Notes: generated by a model from the sequence alone, not told the origin. 64,000 nucleotides of DNA from Rhizomucor pusillus (GCA_900175165.2 FWWN02000704.1:455864-519863), one strand, 5' to 3'. Positions 24,418 to 36,400 are shown, counted from the first letter of the stretch. Translations and numbers: made by a program.

Positions 24418-25670
24418 TGCGAATGCGAGAACGAAATCGTTGTAGTCACTTGGCTTTAAACTGTCAGCAGCTCTAGTGGTCCTGGACGTCAGTGCCTCCT
24501 TCTCCAAGAACCAACTGCGCTTGACTTTGCTCTTGACTACCGACCAGAACTGCTCAATAGGGTTGAGCTCAGGAGAATAAGATGGGAGATAGGGATGCCG
24601 GTAACCACGGGACGTGATGTACTTAGCTATGTCGTTAGACGTATGGATGGGAGCATTATCCATTACGAGGTAGTGGCCCTTCATGTGCGGATACCGGTCC
24701 ATCTCATCCACTGTGGCCTTCAAGAAGCTTAGGTAATGACCTGTTACTGTCCCTGTGCTTATAAGCCCAACACAGCCTCCTCGCTTTCTCTTCTTGGCTG
24801 GCGGCTGAAGCAGTCTCAGGCTGCAGTTAATTAGACCTGAGGCAGAGATCGTGCCAAAATGGTGGTTGTCTGCGCTCGTGTTTTGGGCACCGTGACTATT
24901 GCAGGCGAACCTTTCTTTGATCAGGCCATACTGCGCTTCACGTTGACACGGAAGGCAGACTCATCTAGAAAGACACAATTAATCCTAAAGTCCAAATCGG
25001 TTTCCTCCCATTTGCGAACTCAGTCAAGACGCTCCTGAATCTTGGCCCCCGCTGTTCCTGTCTACAGGCTGAAACCGGGTTAAGCGACAGGTTGCACTGC
25101 GTCCTCACGAAGTCATAAACGGTACTCTTAGAGACTTTGAGCCCTTCGAACCTCTGAAGCAATCGTTCCATCAACTGTTCCAAGACCGCTGAAGGATTCT
25201 CGTCAACATACTCCAGAATGACCCTCTTTATTCTTCACCGAGGATACGCGGGCGGCCATTCTTCTTAACGCTTCTCGAAGATGCTATCAGGATCCTCATA
25301 CTGCTTGGCTCATCTTTGAGCCGTGTGAACGTGGATATACAACTGTTTTGCGGCAGCTGATGTACTCAGACATTTCTCAAACAACAGTTTGAAGAACCTA
25401 ACCTTATCCTGGTCCGTATAGAGCGTGTACGCTCGCTTGACGGATGCTTCTCTCATGAGAATGTCCACATCCTTCTTTGCAACTTCGGTCTGCATGGTAT
25501 CTGATCCATGAATGCTCTCGCAAGGAAGATTGCGCAAATACTGCGTGTATGAACTTCGCGTTTCAAACGCATACTGCTCTTCGTCGACGACATAGTCCAT
25601 GGGCTCAGGTCTGCCGTATTCGTCGACAGCATTGCCTTGCCCATCTTCATTAAAAACTGGATGCCAATCT
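24418..25670 (-). mobile_element. Tc1/mariner transposon, inactivated transposase (DD34E)
   Basis: Read on the minus strand this is a Tc1-type DDE transposase in pieces. N-terminal helix-turn-helix region: KVRFFKLLFEKCLSTSAAAK and VLEQLMERLLQRFEGLKVSK, then STVYDFVRTQCNLSLNP. The catalytic core shows VFLDESAFRVN (first Asp), LVMDNAPIHT (second Asp) and PELNPIEQFW (Glu); 34 residues separate the last Asp and Glu, the Tc1 spacing. Lesions include an in-frame TGA in the block after VNVKRSMA (probably TGG to TGA), a stop near 25,240 and several frame changes between 24,730 and 25,310. Terminal inverted repeats were not found by eye. Few lesions suggest fairly recent loss. Confidence 0.85.
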
Positions 25671-25861
25671 CGTAATCTGAAATTTCAATCGTACGATGTG
25701 GCAGGAAGGAGGAAAGTTGGGCTAAAAATGTTTACATGCTTTATATACTCTTGGAGGTGCTAAGCTTTGTACGACAATATCTCCGGAAGACGCGACATCC
25801 ACACTTGGGAGAATGCGAAATCGGTTTCCATTGGATGACGAATTTAATTTATGGAAATCGT

Positions 25862-25971
25862 GTTCAATGGTGGAGGTGGTACAACGATCCACTGGTAGAA
25901 GACTTAAATCTTTGCTTCTTATTCCACTAAAAGCTCCTACCCAAAGTTTCACGTCTTGTCAAAATATCTCA
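25862..25971. repeat. Diverged repeat, copy B (matches 21,982-22,133)
   Basis: Second copy of the repeat described at 21,982. It reads TGGTGGAGGTGGTACAACGA, then CACTGGTAGAAGACTTAAAT and CTTTGCTTCTTATTCCACT. It lies about 190 bp upstream of the Tc1 transposase start, outside the coding region, so it may be flanking DNA into which the transposon inserted. Confidence 0.7.
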
Positions 25972-26150
25972 CATTGACATTTAGCGGAAATAACAAATTC
26001 ATACTCGGATTCTACTTCTTCCACATTGGTTGCTAGACCTGGAGCACGCGACAGCGTGGTTGTGTTGCAGTGGTAGTAGGGAGGGGCAGATAGGTCTGTG
26101 AGACCTCTGTTTATTGCGTTAGATAATTGAACAAGGAACTTGTTGCAGCC

Positions 26151-26226
26151 GTGGCCACTTTTCTAGTTCAGTAAGGTCAAGTAGTGATACAACAATTGCT
26201 AAGGGGAAGTAAAAGAAGAAGAGAAA
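26151..26226. repeat. Dispersed ~70-bp repeat, copy 1 of 3
   Basis: Begins GTGGCCACTTTT and contains the core GTAAGGTCAAGTAGTGATAC, then ATTGCTAA and a purine-rich GAAGAAGAGAAA end. It matches 26,938-27,006 and 28,560-28,626 in the same orientation. Confidence 0.7.
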
Positions 26227-26647
26227 ACTGGTTCTTGAACGACAGATTATCGGCGTGGTGGTGATCCACTGACAGATACGACACTATACGGTCCACAGGA
26301 ATTGTATGCTTGTAATATGTCCAGAAATATTCTCGAATTGATTCCATGATTTCTGCAATGTTATCCTCGTGTGAACATCTATCCATATGCTTCTTCTTTG
26401 TATGTTTTTCGATTTGTTATATGCTCCTGTCGGTTGCGCCACAGACTTTGCATTTATGTGTATGGAGTTCATGTTTGGAACGCAGGAACTTTGCGAAGGC
26501 AATGTGTATGCTTACTTCCCTGGTCGTTGCTCTGTCTAGTGACGAGTGCGAGAACCGGCTTCCCACTAGATGTTCGATGAGCATACGCAGGCTTTCCATG
26601 GCTTGGATTGCATGGATAACGGAAGAGTTGGGTCCCCTTCGCACCAT
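26177..26647 (-). pseudogene. Decayed protein with C2H2-type zinc-finger remnant
   Basis: On the minus strand the frame from 26647 reads a helical segment (IHAIQAMESLRMLIEHLVGS), then HTHKCKVCGATDRSI, an in-frame TAA, and continues in the same frame with QIEKHTKKKHM. Together this is C-x2-C-x12-H-x4-H, a C2H2 finger interrupted by one stop. A further ~50 residues follow (MESIREYFWTYYKHTIPVDR). The family is unknown. Its 3' end runs into dispersed repeat copy 1. Confidence 0.4.
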
Positions 26648-26937
26648 TTACATATCAACCACGCTGGAGTTTGTGCATATTTGATATAAGCAGCATGACT
26701 TGGTGCAGCTGCATATCTGAATTGTCTTCATCGCTGTCGTATTGACCCTTCTGTTCCCGGTCATAACATCATCGTCGCTGTCTTTACTTTCCGCCAGCAT
26801 CTCTAGAAATGACTCTAGGAGATAGCCTAGTTCATAATGGAGTTAGTACTATGCAAAGAAATGCCTTGATAACTAGGCATGCAATAAGGAGAAAATTTAA
26901 GATAGGCAGCAAGATGCCGAGCGGCAGTGTTGCGGTC

Positions 26938-27006
26938 GTGGGACTTTCCCTAGATTTAGTAAGGTCATCTAGTGATTCAGTTGCTAATTAGAGAGGAAGA
27001 AAAATG
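26938..27006. repeat. Dispersed ~70-bp repeat, copy 2 of 3
   Basis: Begins GTGGGACTTTCC and contains GTAAGGTCATCTAGTGATTC, then GTTGCTAA and GAGAGGAAGAAAAATGA. Same orientation as copies 1 and 3. Confidence 0.7.
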
Positions 27007-28559
27007 AATAAAGGTTGGCATAACGTAGAATGGCGTTAAATTGGTTCAATCCTTTATTAGTTAAGATGTGGAGGGTACGTATATATATTTTTTAGCTACT
27101 GCAGATGTACGTAATATCATAGATATGTCTTAAGTGTCGATGCTTCGATGGAAGCTTGCTGTTAATGCCAACTACATCTCTTCATGCTAACTGCAGATAC
27201 CGTGTTTATGCCGGCTACATGATGAATCTGATGCTGACTGCTGTAACAAGCAGTTGCTTACAGCAAGCTTACCTGAAAAGCAGCCAGAAGAGCTACAAGG
27301 AGAGCAATCCGAAAATGGTACGATATATTAAATATTTATGCGCTTAGTACATGGTATTCTCTGGAGACATCTTCATATTTTTCGGCCAAAGTCTCATCGA
27401 AGTTGGCTTCAAGCTGCTGTATAAGTCTTTGAAGTTCTTTGTATTTTGCAATTGCAGGTTCTTGATTAAAGCCTCTTTTTTCGTTCTTGATCTGTCAGTT
27501 TGTAACATTCTGGGTCCCTGGTGCGGAACACGAATGGTGACAACATAGCAGACAGATTTGTACCGGCTTGCCAGACGCTATTGTTCTTGATTAAGTTCTT
27601 TCAAGTCTAGTCTTTCCCAGAACCGACGTAGTTCACGTAAATGGTTCGCGTGTCCACTTGGCGACTCAGTTGACGGGTGGCTTCTTCTCTTGACAATTTC
27701 TTCATGGCTTTGCTTGCAAATGCGCGCCGCAGTGCCTATAGAGTGCCGTGAGCTACAATAAACTCCACACAATCAAAATTCTGATGACATTTCTGTGCAC
27801 CTTCCACAAATACGTGCTTACTGGTCAACCTTGCTTTTATAAACATTAATTTCACGGTCAGTGCTGCGTAAATAGAATTAGCAGTTAGAACTGTGATAGT
27901 GTCGATGTAGTCTAACATTGGCTGTGATACTTGCCTATCTTGTGATGCGAATACCGGATTATTTTTGGCCTTTTTTTTTTTTTTTTTNNTTTTGACAAGC
28001 AGTATATTGGAATCCGATCGGAACCATTGTTCAAAGTTTTCCACGAACACACCTTGAGATATGGCTAAAGCAATCAACATGTTGGATGAAGCGGTGTAGG
28101 TGGCATCCGTGATGGAACTTGTAATAGTCTTGATCTCAGGAGGCGCATCCTATCCTGTACTATTCCTGCACCGGCGTATAGACCATGCACGAGCAAGATG
28201 CATTCCTTGCCACGTTTGCGGAGAGAACTACTTGTAAACTTTGAGGTTTGAGTGCAAATCGGCAAATGAGGGTCAGTCTTGATCATATGGCTCGAACCAC
28301 TGCACAACAAAGGCACACATATGCTAGAAAAAGAAATTGGCAGGTGTGAGTCTCAAATTTGATCTGGCCTGAATATATCCGAACTTGAGCGTACTTACTG
28401 AATACAGTATGGTGAGTCATTCTTGATAGGAACACTTGGCCCAAGAGATTAATCGAAGAGAATTTTTGAATAAAATCGCTGACGACTTCTTTCGGGTGCG
28501 ACCACGTCTTTTAACGTAGGCGGATCTTAAGACCGGACCATAGATGTATTATTATGGGT
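27007..28559. pseudogene. Decayed coding remnants between dispersed repeats, with 2-base N gap
   Basis: On the minus strand, frames 27736-28080 and 28074-28316 look protein-like (for example SSNMLIALAISQGVFVENFE and KRGKECILLVHGLYAGAG) but are in different frames and broken by stops. A poly-T/A run with two N at 27,988-27,989 interrupts one of them. On the plus strand 27156-27347 is a short unassigned frame. Not recognised; probably a broken gene or element. Confidence 0.35.
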
Positions 28560-28626
28560 GTGGACATTTCCAGCTAGCAAGATCAACTAGCGATATAGTT
28601 ACTAATGGAAATAGAAGAGAGAAATC
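28560..28626. repeat. Dispersed ~70-bp repeat, copy 3 of 3
   Basis: Begins GTGGACATTTCC and contains GCAAGATCAACTAGCGATAT, then AGTTACTAA and an AGAAGAGAGAAA end. The most diverged of the three copies. Confidence 0.65.
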
Positions 28627-29139
28627 AAATATGAACTCTGATTATGAATCTGGTTGTTCTTTATTCGATATCCAACCTTCTCCTCAGCTTTGGCTTATTT
28701 CAACCATGATACCTCAATGGAGACATTTGATTAAATCCGCCACAACAACTTAAATTTGCTCGATATACAGAGACTGCTCTTGAAACTGCGGCAAGCATGA
28801 AACGATTGTCAGAATGAAGATGATATCTGTTGGCAGCGGCAAAATGACAGAATGCATATGCATATTCATTATTTCGAGTATGTTGCGAAAGCAAGAGTGA
28901 GACTTTGTCCACAAGTTTTGTCTTATTATCTATTCTAAAGCAGCCTTTGTACGCTGCTTGCTCAAGCGCGTCAGGAAAATGGCAGTTCCAGGAGGCGATA
29001 TATTGAACGGCAAAATTCAAACTATTCGGTTAAATGGTTTATGCCGGAGGAGGATCATCATGGCCTGCACATTGTTTCCCGAATTCATATGCCGTTCTCC
29101 CCTTTCAGGTTCTTTTGCTCTGCTTTCACTTAACAAACA
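28627..29139. other. No intact gene; one unassigned minus-strand frame
   Basis: The minus-strand frame 28700-29020 (contains YIASWNCHFPDALEQAAYKG) is 106 codons long but matches nothing I know and may be another remnant. The promoter of the DUF2470 gene lies at the right edge. Confidence 0.3.
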
Positions 29140-29988
29140 ATGGCTCCTCCAGACCCCATCGCACCACACAGTGCGCCAATCGCAGCGTACATGAGCGCTC
29201 ATTCAGGTACATAACATAAGACGTAATTTATACCAGCGAACTTGAACGACTAAACTGTTCTTTCACGTTCAGCTACTAACTTGGCATATGTACGATACTT
29301 TGCTGGACAAGACTCTGCTCGGTCAGCGACTTTCCAGAGCATCAATTCACGCGGCTTTACAGTGAAGTACACCCTGTCCGACGGCACAGAAGGGGAGGCT
29401 TTTATCGACTTCGCCACGCCGTTAACGAGACGCGAGGAAATTCGGCCTGTGCTTGAGGCAATGGCAAAAGAAGCTGAAGATGCATTGGGATTGGTATGAG
29501 CCAACTATGCTGCTGATATGTCATATGAGAATGCTTATTGGGGGTTCCTCTAGCCAAGTTCTCTCGCTGGTCCGCCGCCCTTGGCGGCTATCGCAAGAGC
29601 TGCCTATGCGAGCGCTACAAGCGTCTACACTCCGCCTGAGTCTCCTGTAGCTCTCGATGTCTTTTACGCTGTGCCGATCTCAGAGCAACTACGCGTTGGA
29701 CTATTGTTTGGGACTGTTGCCGTCATTGGGTACGGTTCCCGTTCCTCACTTCCATCTATTCTCAGGGACAAGGCAGGTCTGCAGTCTGCTGCACGCACCG
29801 TTTTCAGGGCCTTAGTTGCTATCCATGTTTTGGAAGGTTTCCTGGCGCTGGCAACATGCTTGCGACGTCGTTGGTATAGTCCTTTGAATGTCCTAAAGTG
29901 GACAGCAAGTACTACGGTATTTGGCGTGTTTTCTTTCAAATTACTCAAAAAGCATGCGCGTCAAGTCAGCGGTGAAGAAGCAGCGTAA
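29140..29988 (+). CDS. DUF2470/DUF4499 integral membrane protein
   Basis: Three exons (29140-29206, 29273-29493, 29554-29988) give 240 aa. The N-terminal half resembles the DUF2470 fold, which in other proteins accompanies haem-handling FMN-binding domains: YMSAHSATNLAYVRYFAG, INSRGFTVKYTLSDGTE and DFATPLTRREEIRPVLEAMA. After a Pro-rich linker, the second half has about three hydrophobic helices (LRVGLLFGTVAVIGYG, VFRALVAIHVLEGFLALAT, WTASTTVFGVFSFKLLKKHA), like DUF4499/TMEM254. This combination is common in fungi; its role is unknown. Both introns are needed for frame. Confidence 0.75.
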
Positions 29989-30689
29989 TACATATATTAT
30001 TTCCTAAGTTTATAAATACATATTTATTATTCAGTTCCTTTGGACGTTCTGAACGAGATATTGTCGTCTGCCATTATTCTGCATGATATGAGGAAGAAAT
30101 AGCTGGTGTAAATAATTGATAACTCTGCCTATGTTTACATAGTGAGCTCCCCAAGGTCTGCCGACAATGGCAAACAGGGGATACATTGCCAGACGTCTTC
30201 TTCCATACTCTGATTTCAAGTCCAAACCATAAAAGAAACGTATATTTTAGCATGGATCTACTTTATATTTATGATTTATAACAACATTACTTTTATTGTG
30301 GCATATAGCCGGATGCAAGCTGTGTATAGTATTTCATCCTTGCCCATAATATCCTAGATATTAGGATACTTGAAATACTTAACAGCTTGTGCGTAATACA
30401 TTCTACTCTGATAGTCATTAATCAATTTCTCGAAGCCTTATGATATCGGTTTCAATACGATTGTATAACCTGGCAAGAAGTCTGTAGTTTATCATATCAG
30501 CAACTGCATTTTCAAATCGAAAAAAGACCAGCAAAAACGGCGATGCATTTCAAGGTATGTAAACATCGAGAGGTATCTGGGAAAGAAAGATGGAGTAAAA
30601 AATACATAATGTTGAAAGGATGAGAAAAAGATTGATACATGATACAATCCAGAGAGAAAAAAGAGACAGGGAGGTTGTAGAGGACCATT
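29989..30689. other. Convergent intergenic spacer
   Basis: AT-rich 0.7 kb between two convergent stops. It contains the 3' UTRs and an A/G-rich stretch before the coiled-coil gene's stop. No gene or RNA is seen. Confidence 0.5.
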
Positions 30690-31904
30690 CTAGGAGGATT
30701 TTTCAGTAACTGTCGCTATATCAGGACTTCCTTCCCAGTACAGTTGCATTTCCCGGATCTGTCTCGAGCTGGAGGCATCCAAGTCATCAAGGCCCCATAA
30801 AATATCCTTGACACGTTCTTGTACTTCGCCTTTTTCCAAAACAACAGCATCGTCGTCATCTTTTTCTTCCAGGAACTTGTTTATCCGCCGAATATCTTTT
30901 CGCACTTCATGTACGGTTTTGGCGATGGATCGTAGTCGAGAATTCAGCTCCTGCACTTGGCGCTTATTAACATACATGATTTCTTTGAGCTCCTCGAGCG
31001 ATTCCGTCATTGCAGAAGTTTCCATGTTCAGTTTGCGCAGAGCTGGTAGGGGGTTCTCATAAGCGTAAGCTTGATCATTTAACGTTGCCTTTATCGATGC
31101 GAATAGACCTTCCAGCTCCTTTATCGCTTCATTGGACATCCAGATGACATCTTTTCTAATAGAACTATCGACGTTGCGGAGATATGTCGTTTGTCGCTCC
31201 CGATCACGCGACTTTGTTTCAACAAGGCTGGCTACAGAGGTAATGACCAGTTCCAATGGAGGTGCATACTTGGTACCGCCGCTGCCTCCGACCCGTAAAG
31301 TCTCATCTGCAAGTAGGGTGTTGAACAACCGCTTGTGCAATGTCTTGGTCTCCCAAACTGCCGAATTCAATTCCTCCAGCTGTCTTTTCAGCATTTCAAA
31401 AGGGTCGTCGTCTTCCGTATCTAAGGATGACCACGTCGAGGAGAAAGAGCTTCGGCGGCTGCGTCCGTATGCGCTTGTGGACGTACTCATGGCTGTGGAC
31501 CACTGTTGGATAGGCGACAAAATAGGGCTCGTCTGGCTTGAAAAGGGATCCGCTCCTCTAGGCAACCTGCTTGTGTCATCCAACTCCATCTTGCTAGCAT
31601 CGTTCACAAGTCTTTGCAACTCGACTGGTGTATGTGGAGCTTGTCGACCATATGGTCCCTCGCACAGTGAACTTGATAGACTCCGGTTCATTGCCATAGA
31701 AGCGAGTTTGCTGTTGCCCATTGACCTAGCTGGTGGCGACAATGGAGGTCCACTTGTGGCTGAATGAAGCTCTGCAGCCAGCGATGAGCCTATTGGTGTC
31801 TCCATAAAGTAGCCCTTTCCCAGGAGTTCTTCTTCTAAGGATTGGCTGACGGCAAAGGCATCGTCCTCAAACAAGGTCTCCGACAAATGCGTTTCAGAAG
31901 CCAT
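30690..31904 (-). CDS. Coiled-coil protein of unknown function
   Basis: An intronless frame of 404 aa from the Met at 31904 (MASETHLSETLFEDD). A more upstream Met at 31970 adds 22 residues. The first half is Ser/Pro-rich and probably disordered. The second half is a series of long helices: EMLKRQLEELNSAVWETKTL, then ELVITSVASLVETKSRDRER, SMTESLEEL-like heptads, VRKDIRRINKFLEEKDDDDA and a last amphipathic helix. No catalytic motif or membrane segment. The 211-codon plus-strand frame at 31132-31767 is its antisense shadow. Possibly a cytoskeletal or spindle-pole adaptor, but nothing proves it. Confidence 0.7.
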   Translation of the reverse strand: MASETHLSETLFEDDAFAVSQSLEEELLGKGYFMETPIGSSLAAELHSATSGPPLSPPARSMGNSKLASMAMNRSLSSSLCEGPYGRQAPHTPVELQRLVNDASKMELDDTSRLPRGADPFSSQTSPILSPIQQWSTAMSTSTSAYGRSRRSSFSSTWSSLDTEDDDPFEMLKRQLEELNSAVWETKTLHKRLFNTLLADETLRVGGSGGTKYAPPLELVITSVASLVETKSRDRERQTTYLRNVDSSIRKDVIWMSNEAIKELEGLFASIKATLNDQAYAYENPLPALRKLNMETSAMTESLEELKEIMYVNKRQVQELNSRLRSIAKTVHEVRKDIRRINKFLEEKDDDDAVVLEKGEVQERVKDILWGLDDLDASSSRQIREMQLYWEGSPDIATVTEKSS

Positions 31905-32461
31905 TCTATTGCAACAAAGACTGATGCGTGCGGAAAGGTGGGGGATTTGGTAGGGAAGAGACGAAAACAAACTACTGGCGGAAAAGCCCTAAAGAGCTGA
32001 ACTGTAAAGTGTCTGTTCACGAGAGAGAAGAGTGAGAGTTGCGGGCTTCTCTTTGCAATTCTACTTTGCGGGGTGAGAATCGAAGCGCATTGCCTCTTTC
32101 TGAAGACCTCCTCGTTCCCGCTGCAATGGTAGTCGCACGTGGTCATAACTTGGGCTACTCTCTAAAACACTTCAAAACAACTGCCATTAAGGGTGTATAT
32201 TAAATAGGCTCTTATAAAAATTGCGTGCCCAGAGGTTCTGAAGTAGATTTTACATGGAAATAGCCTAGGATAGATATTGCTGAGCATTCCATATTGCACT
32301 TGTTTTATGCAAGTCGCACGAGCTCACAACCATGCAATCTCAAGCTTCGCTGCTGAATTGTGCTTTGCTACGTTTGTTGGTTCAACTTGTTTATTGACAA
32401 AACAAGCCGGAAGTGAATGTCGAGAAAGGTAAGGTGTAATTTACAAGATGAAAAGTGTCTA

Positions 32462-32905
32462 TTAATGTACGACCTGGATACCAACGCTCTTTGCTACGCC
32501 AATGATGCTACCACAGATGCTTTCCAGAGAGAGATGCTGCAAATTCGTATCCTTTTGCTTCAACTTCGCGATTTCGTATACATGTTTAAGGCTAACTTTG
32601 CCAACTATCTCGGACCCTGGCTTGCTAGCGCCCTTCTCGATACCGGCTGCTCGTTTCAACAGAAAAGTCGTTGGCGGTGATTTTGTGATGAACGTAAAGG
32701 TGCGATCGGGTTTAATGGTAATGACGGTAGGAATGGGTGTTTCGGGTACAATGTGCTTGGTTTTGTCGTTGAACTGCTTGCAAAAATCCATAGATTTTAC
32801 ACCACGCGCACCAAGTGCAGGACCGACCGGTGGTGACGGTGATGCCTTTCCAGCCGCTACTAGAATGCAGACAAGTACTTCTGCCGCTTGAGGCTTCTTT
32901 GACAT
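32462..32905 (-). CDS. Mitochondrial large-subunit ribosomal protein uL11m
   Basis: An intronless 147-aa member of the L11 family, part of the mitoribosomal GTPase-associated centre. Family landmarks are ILVAAGKASPSPPVGPALGA, then RGVKSMDFCKQFND, IKPDRTFTFITKSPPTTFLL, KRAAGIEKGASKPG and a C-terminal CGSIIGVAKSVGIQV. The length and the bacterial-type PVGPALG segment favour the mitochondrial over the cytosolic form. No long presequence is seen, as in some fungal homologues. Confidence 0.92.
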   Translation of the reverse strand: MSKKPQAAEVLVCILVAAGKASPSPPVGPALGARGVKSMDFCKQFNDKTKHIVPETPIPTVITIKPDRTFTFITKSPPTTFLLKRAAGIEKGASKPGSEIVGKVSLKHVYEIAKLKQKDTNLQHLSLESICGSIIGVAKSVGIQVVH

Positions 32906-33435
32906 TTGTAAAGTTCAACGGTGGAAACTGCTCCTGGTCTCTATAGTGGCTTGTTGTGAACGACGAGCAATCGTGGTTGCTGTCAGCCTCTTTCGATTAC
33001 AGCAACCAATGAAACAGGGTTGCTCATCTGGCTTCTTTTGGAATGCCATCCTGGGATCGACCCGCACTAAGGATACGAATCCGGTTTACCTTGCCAATCC
33101 CAATATCTTATCGACTCATCAGCCGCCGTATTTCCTGGGACCTCCTAAAGCTCAATCAATTGAGCTTGTGTCATTCAGAGTAGCTAGCTTTTGTCTGTCC
33201 AACGTCGTGCAACTGTTGTCAATACACTGGTCTTATCCCGTCTGTGGCATGATCTCTGTCTTACTAGGGCCCAAAGTTGTTCCCGGCCAGAACTTACAAG
33301 TTCTTAGTAAAGTGGATATTTTCTATTGCCGCATATGCATGTTTCTCAATGCGATACGCGGAAATCAAATGAAGACTTTGCTCTTCTTAAAGAAAAAAGC
33401 GCCAATCAGTCGCCTTTCGCATCTCTTTCCACGTC
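32906..33435. other. Divergent spacer with an unassigned plus-strand frame
   Basis: This lies between the uL11m start and the ZIP4-like gene. A plus-strand frame of 170 codons (32946-33458) is open but has a low-complexity, Leu/Ser/Cys-rich product and no motif I recognise. It may be a chance frame or unspliced 5' sequence of the next gene. Confidence 0.3.
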
Positions 33436-36400
33436 ATGGTTTTATGCAATGTATCTGAAATTATAAGCAAGTACCATTTTCATAAACAATGGAGATATCT
33501 GCATGTATATGTGATTGACGTATCGAAATCAGCCCTTGCCAAAGAAGCTGAAGCATTACTGGAGCTTTGTGAGCGTCCCACAGAGATATTGTCCTTTCTT
33601 CAAAGACTACTATCCAAGACGGACAGCCTAAATCCAGATACACAAGTCTTTTTGCTTGATGCAGACGCATTGTATAATATCGGTAATTGTGCTTACGAAT
33701 TCAACGTAGAAAGCGACAGCTGACTCTTTTTAGGCATAAATCTCTGGAACAAAAGTGTAGAGCTTGGTAGCTTTGAAGCAGATATGAATCTTACGTGGCA
33801 GGAAACTATTGCGACTGGTAAATTGAGCCTGGCTTGCAGCGCGATAGGAGGCTTGCATATTTCTGACGCTATACTAGTAAAGCAAATATCTTTCAAATTG
33901 ACAAGTGCCTCAATTCATGGCGAGAGCCTCGGTATTTGCTCCGCTCAAGGTAGCATGAATTTTATACTGGTGAAGCATCCATGCTAGACTGATATCTTGA
34001 ATAGCTCAAAGACAAATTACTGAAATGTCATTAGTACTTGGAAAAGCTTGGATAGGTAAGCACAAGAATGTACAATCATCTGATTGATTGCAGGAATAAC
34101 TCGTATGAAGCCTGCAAGAACTATGGACTCGCAGAAGCTATGTTACAAGAAGCCGAGACTGTAAGCAGCCATATGCTCTACTCTGCCCGCCATCGTTAAC
34201 CATGACCAATACATTTAGAGATTTGCTATAATATCTGATTCATTGCCTCAGAATGCTCTCGATGAGATGATTATCCTCAAAAACAGACTGCATCTAACCC
34301 GTGCTGAACTGGTAAGTGTAAATAAATAGCATCCACCTGAAAGCAAAAAAATATTCATTGTGATCAAAAGGCTGCACACCAGTCCAAATGGGATTTGGCC
34401 AGAAGCTTCCTTGATAACTTTATGGAAATTAATGGTAACAATGAACAAGCATAAATCTGTCGACACATAATTAACACTCACGCCTTTCAGATCAAATTAT
34501 TCGATCGCAGGTATCATCCACTAAGTGGCTTGACAAGTCTTCACTAAGCTTTTATTGATACTTACGTAGGAGATCAATAATCATTTGGTATTGCTGTATA
34601 CCTGTATAGCACAGGGAATAATGCAAACGAAAAACGCCGATGCTTCTCTTTGCTGTCTTGCTGAGACCATTCCTAATTTGGACCTTGCGACTGTATCCGT
34701 CCAGCACAAGGTAGGCGTTAACGTATTGCAAAGATATTAATATTGGTAAACTGATATCTATCTCTACAGTTCGCCTTCATGTCCTCCCTTTGTGAGTAAA
34801 AACATTGCTCCACGCAAACTTACCGCTCACGCATAGAGCTATTAGCAACTATGTTGCAGCGGTCTACAGAGCCTTTGACAGAAAACAATCAGAGTAGACT
34901 TTTACATGTTATAGAGAAACTGTATGAGGGCTTCTCAACTGTAAGTGGGATTTAACGTGAAAAATTAGCATAAGCGAGTAGTATTTAGCTTCAGAAATGT
35001 GTTTAGAAAGGTGACGAATATTACCTTTTCAAGCTTTCAATATTATGCAAGGGTTCGTCTATGGCAAGATCTAATTGCTCGCAGGCTGAAAATGGTATCT
35101 GAATGTAGAGGACAATTTACACCCTGATCTTTGATCCTGACTCCTTGTAGTCTATTTTCAGCTAGTAGAGGATCATAGTCTTGATCTACAAGCGATGACA
35201 ACGAGGTACCGCAAAGTCTCAAATCGTTTGTTCTCATAATAACAATGTTGTCGCAGTCTGGTTAGAGCATGTCGTATGCTCACGAGAAAGATCAGGCAAG
35301 TTCCACACATAAAATTTATCTTACACCTTGTAGTTAAACCATAAATCAGTATCGGCAGCATTATTGGAGGAATTGACTTGGCTATGCAAAGATTGGGAGG
35401 TCCAGTACCCTGCGAAGAGTCCAGCAATCACGCCTTTCCGTTGCAGCTCTATCTTGTCACACTACAGGTCCTTGCATCAGGAACAGACCAAGATCTTCCG
35501 TTAGCTGATTTAAATGCAAAGCTGAGCAAGACTATGGATTGTTAGTTACAGCAAAAAGGAGACGTGACTGATCTAGTAACGAATGTGCCATTATTCAGCT
35601 CTTTTCCTCTACAAGTCTCGCATCCAGACTGACGATTTGTTAGCTTGCCAGATGGTTTGTTCATACACTCGAGTGCAAAATGGCGGTATGACTGATGCAG
35701 ACTTCTTTTGTAGATGTTGTGGAAAATTGGCGACCAACATTTCAAAGTATGAAGATAGAACCGTTCACACTTTATGATCTGTCTAAAATGGTAGACAATT
35801 ACCATTTGCTACAGAACAGAAATTATGATATTGCGGCTGTCTGGTACAAGCATACTCGTTCGCTCTGTATGACCATTTTCAAAGGAAGCAGTAACGAGAT
35901 GATACTTGCCAGGCAAGTCATCTTTTAATAAGTTTTCCGTGATGATCTGAAAGTTAAAGCTTCTGTAGGAAACTGACAAGGTGCTACGTTGCATCGAAAG
36001 AATGGAAGTCAGCATGGGAATGCATGCAGGAGTCGATGGAAGATAATGCCCATAATGCAAGCCGTATCCAAGCGGCTGATTATTTACTCTTGCTTTGTGC
36101 TTGTATACATTGCAACGCTCCTGTCGACAGTAAGATCGTATGTGCATCAACATTGACCGATAATGTAAACATTTTACTTTGTTCTAGAACTCGAGAACAC
36201 ATTATTTAGTATGTTTTCAGCACCAGATTTTTCATTTACTATGCTGATGATAGTTGCTGACGCCGCTGCCGAGGTGGGACGATACGGTTATAATGACTAA
36301 TCATGTGATGTTAACCTAGAACGATTTCTCGTTGCTGTAGAGTGAACAGTGCAATATCCTATGCAAAATAGGATTGTTTGCGTTGAAGACTTACAAGGAA

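Noticed and set aside
29017..29202. Minus-strand frame over the DUF2470 first exon
   Set aside because: Antisense to a spliced coding exon and without motif.
31132..31767. 211-codon plus-strand open frame
   Set aside because: It is the antisense shadow of the coiled-coil gene at 30690-31904 and is Ser/Leu-rich without motifs.
32946..33458. 170-codon plus-strand frame next to uL11m
   Set aside because: No recognisable domain, low-complexity composition and no supporting splice or promoter signals; kept only as a remark.
34050..34110. Apparent one-base frame break in the ZIP4-like gene
   Set aside because: Using the acceptor at 34,107 (a 53-nt intron) instead of the cag at 34,092 (38 nt) restores the frame and gives AWIACKNYGLAEAM.
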